Shown here: piece by piece, positions 5,638 to 6,651 of the stretch
Layout: each line of letters opens with the position of its first letter
Position numbering within the stretch: position 1 is the stretch's first letter
Origin: RGIG3102 sp045633415
Lineage (GTDB): Bacteria > Bacillota > Clostridia > Oscillospirales > Ruminococcaceae
Reading direction: 5' to 3'
Length of the DNA: 6,651 nt
Assembly: GCA_045633415.1 (NCBI GenBank)
Contig: JAZQYH010000056.1
Coordinates: 1 to 6,651, forward strand
Program-made: the position numbers and the translations under genes
The notes under the pieces: generated by a model
Database searches by the model: none
What the model was told of the DNA's origin: nothing
The model's input: the letters and a program-made list of their open reading frames with translations, nothing else

Positions 5638-6651
5638 ATGCGATTTTTTCACGCTATCGATGTGGAACGTCTATTGAAAATAAAAGGAAAACGAGGTTAC
5701 GGCATCTCCCTTGCCGTTGTCAAAGGCGACGAAATCGAGACATACTGTTCTGGCAGTGGCAGATACGGACAGGACTTCCCGGTAAATCCTGACATGCTGT
5801 TCCAGGCCGGTTCTATCAGTAAGCCCATGTTTGCACTGACGCTCCTTCGATATGTGGACAAAGGACTCATCGATTTAGATGCGGATATTTCGGGTATTCT
5901 CAGCGATTTTGTTAAGAAGCCTCCTATGACTTTCCCTGCACTGCTATCCCACACAGCAGGGTACAGCGTTGGCGGATTCATGGGATATCGCGCCGACGCC
6001 CCGTTACTGTCGTTGGAGGATGTGATTGCAGGACGCGGCAACTCAAAGAAGGTCGTCAAAATCAAGCCCTACGGAAAGCAGTACAGATATTCTGGCGGTG
6101 GCATTACGCTGGCTGAGCTTGCCTTTACGCGACTTGCGGGAACATCGCTCAGGGATGCTTTTCAGAAAGAAGTCGCCGAGCCTCTATGCTTAACCAGAAC
6201 CGGTTATTTCCAACCGCTTGACGAGGATTTGGTTGCTAATGCCGCGTTTGGAGGTAGGCTCGCATACAGAAAAAAGGAAGATTCCGCCCATGGTTATCAT
6301 TACTATCCGGAACACGCTGCAGCAGGTCTTTGGACAACGCCTATAGAGATGACGAAGGTCGGTATTGCGCTTTCGAGAAGCTTCCGCAAACGGGGGTTGC
6401 TTGAACAGAAGACTGCTGAACGAATGGCAACTCCTATATTAGGTGGCTGTGGGCTTTGTCTGTTCCGCAATGGGGATACCGCATATCATTACGGTGGAAA
6501 CGAGGGTTTCCTTACATTTTGGAGATTCTCCCTGAAGGAAGACCTTTGTGTAGCCGGCATGGTCAACAATAGCTATGGTCATACCTTTGAAGCAATGAAA
6601 GAAATCGAGAATAAACTGTTTGAAAGTTTACAGAATACAGACACATCAAAA
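5638..6651 (+). CDS. Class C beta-lactamase-like serine hydrolase (3' partial)
   Basis: An open frame of 338 codons runs from the ATG at 5638, which follows AGGAGG (5623-5628) by nine bases, to the window edge without a stop. The fold is the serine beta-lactamase/penicillin-binding-like group (PF00144). It shows a nucleophile motif GSISKP (S59, K62), a long LLRYVDKGLIDLDADI helix, LLSHTAGY (102-109), the Y-S-x motif Y151-S152-G153, AAGLWTTP (228-235), and HYGG (H284-G287) replacing the KTG box. Family members include esterases, D-aminopeptidases and lactamase-like peptidases; the substrate is unknown. There is no signal peptide or lipobox, so it is probably cytoplasmic, unlike true AmpC enzymes. 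Codon use differs sharply from its neighbours: 19 Arg codons include 5 CGA, 4 CGC, 2 AGG and 1 CGG, and about half the Lys codons are AAG. This suggests recent acquisition. Confidence 0.88.
   Translation, partial: MRFFHAIDVERLLKIKGKRGYGISLAVVKGDEIETYCSGSGRYGQDFPVNPDMLFQAGSISKPMFALTLLRYVDKGLIDLDADISGILSDFVKKPPMTFPALLSHTAGYSVGGFMGYRADAPLLSLEDVIAGRGNSKKVVKIKPYGKQYRYSGGGITLAELAFTRLAGTSLRDAFQKEVAEPLCLTRTGYFQPLDEDLVANAAFGGRLAYRKKEDSAHGYHYYPEHAAAGLWTTPIEMTKVGIALSRSFRKRGLLEQKTAERMATPILGGCGLCLFRNGDTAYHYGGNEGFLTFWRFSLKEDLCVAGMVNNSYGHTFEAMKEIENKLFESLQNTDTSK

Noticed and set aside
5697..6065. 122-codon minus-strand open frame within the serine hydrolase gene
   Set aside because: The plus strand carries ordered SxxK, YSG and HYGG motifs; the minus frame has no recognisable features.

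Overview
The window comes from a low-GC Gram-positive anaerobe, most likely a Clostridia/Lachnospirales-type Firmicute. The pointers are strong AGGAGG-type ribosome binding sites before almost every gene, an A/T-rich codon bias (GAA, AAA, ACA), tight intrinsic terminators, and gene families typical of such genomes: acetate-dependent tRNA acetyltransferase TmcAL, a DUF3139 protein, acetate kinase, and a ferritin-like/VIT1 fusion. This placement is inferred from content; no rRNA or other phylogenetic marker is present.

Layout. 1-141 is the last 46 codons of an RlmL/YpsC-type 23S rRNA methyltransferase on the plus strand. A bidirectional terminator (149-176) separates it from a convergent minus-strand unit, tmcAL (557-1747) followed by a small DUF3139-like membrane protein gene (180-529). 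That small gene is out of frame at an A8 tract just after its start. tmcAL and ackA (1839-3041, plus) diverge from a compact intergenic region in which both predicted promoters share -10 bases. Two back-to-back hairpins (3054-3083 and 3089-3121) separate ackA from the convergent ferritin-like/VIT1 gene (3176-4057, minus). Upstream of that lies an ElaA-type GNAT gene (4197-4640, minus) with its own promoter and terminator. It diverges from an amidohydrolase-2 family gene (4742-5578, plus), again from overlapping promoters. After 59 bases comes a class C beta-lactamase-like serine hydrolase gene (5638 to the window end, plus), still open at the edge and with codon use unlike its neighbours.

How the genes relate. 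Acetate kinase makes acetate and ATP from acetyl phosphate, and TmcAL uses acetate and ATP to acetylate C34 of elongator tRNA-Met, so the shared promoter region joins a maker and a user of the same two metabolites. The VIT1 fusion probably handles iron at the membrane. The GNAT, amidohydrolase and serine hydrolase have no clear common pathway. No CRISPR array, insertion sequence, tRNA, rRNA or riboswitch was seen, and no stretch over 300 bases lacks a gene. Most of the window looks like ordinary chromosomal backbone. The items most worth a second look are the A8 frameshift in the DUF3139 gene, the two sets of interlocked divergent promoters, and the foreign-looking serine hydrolase.
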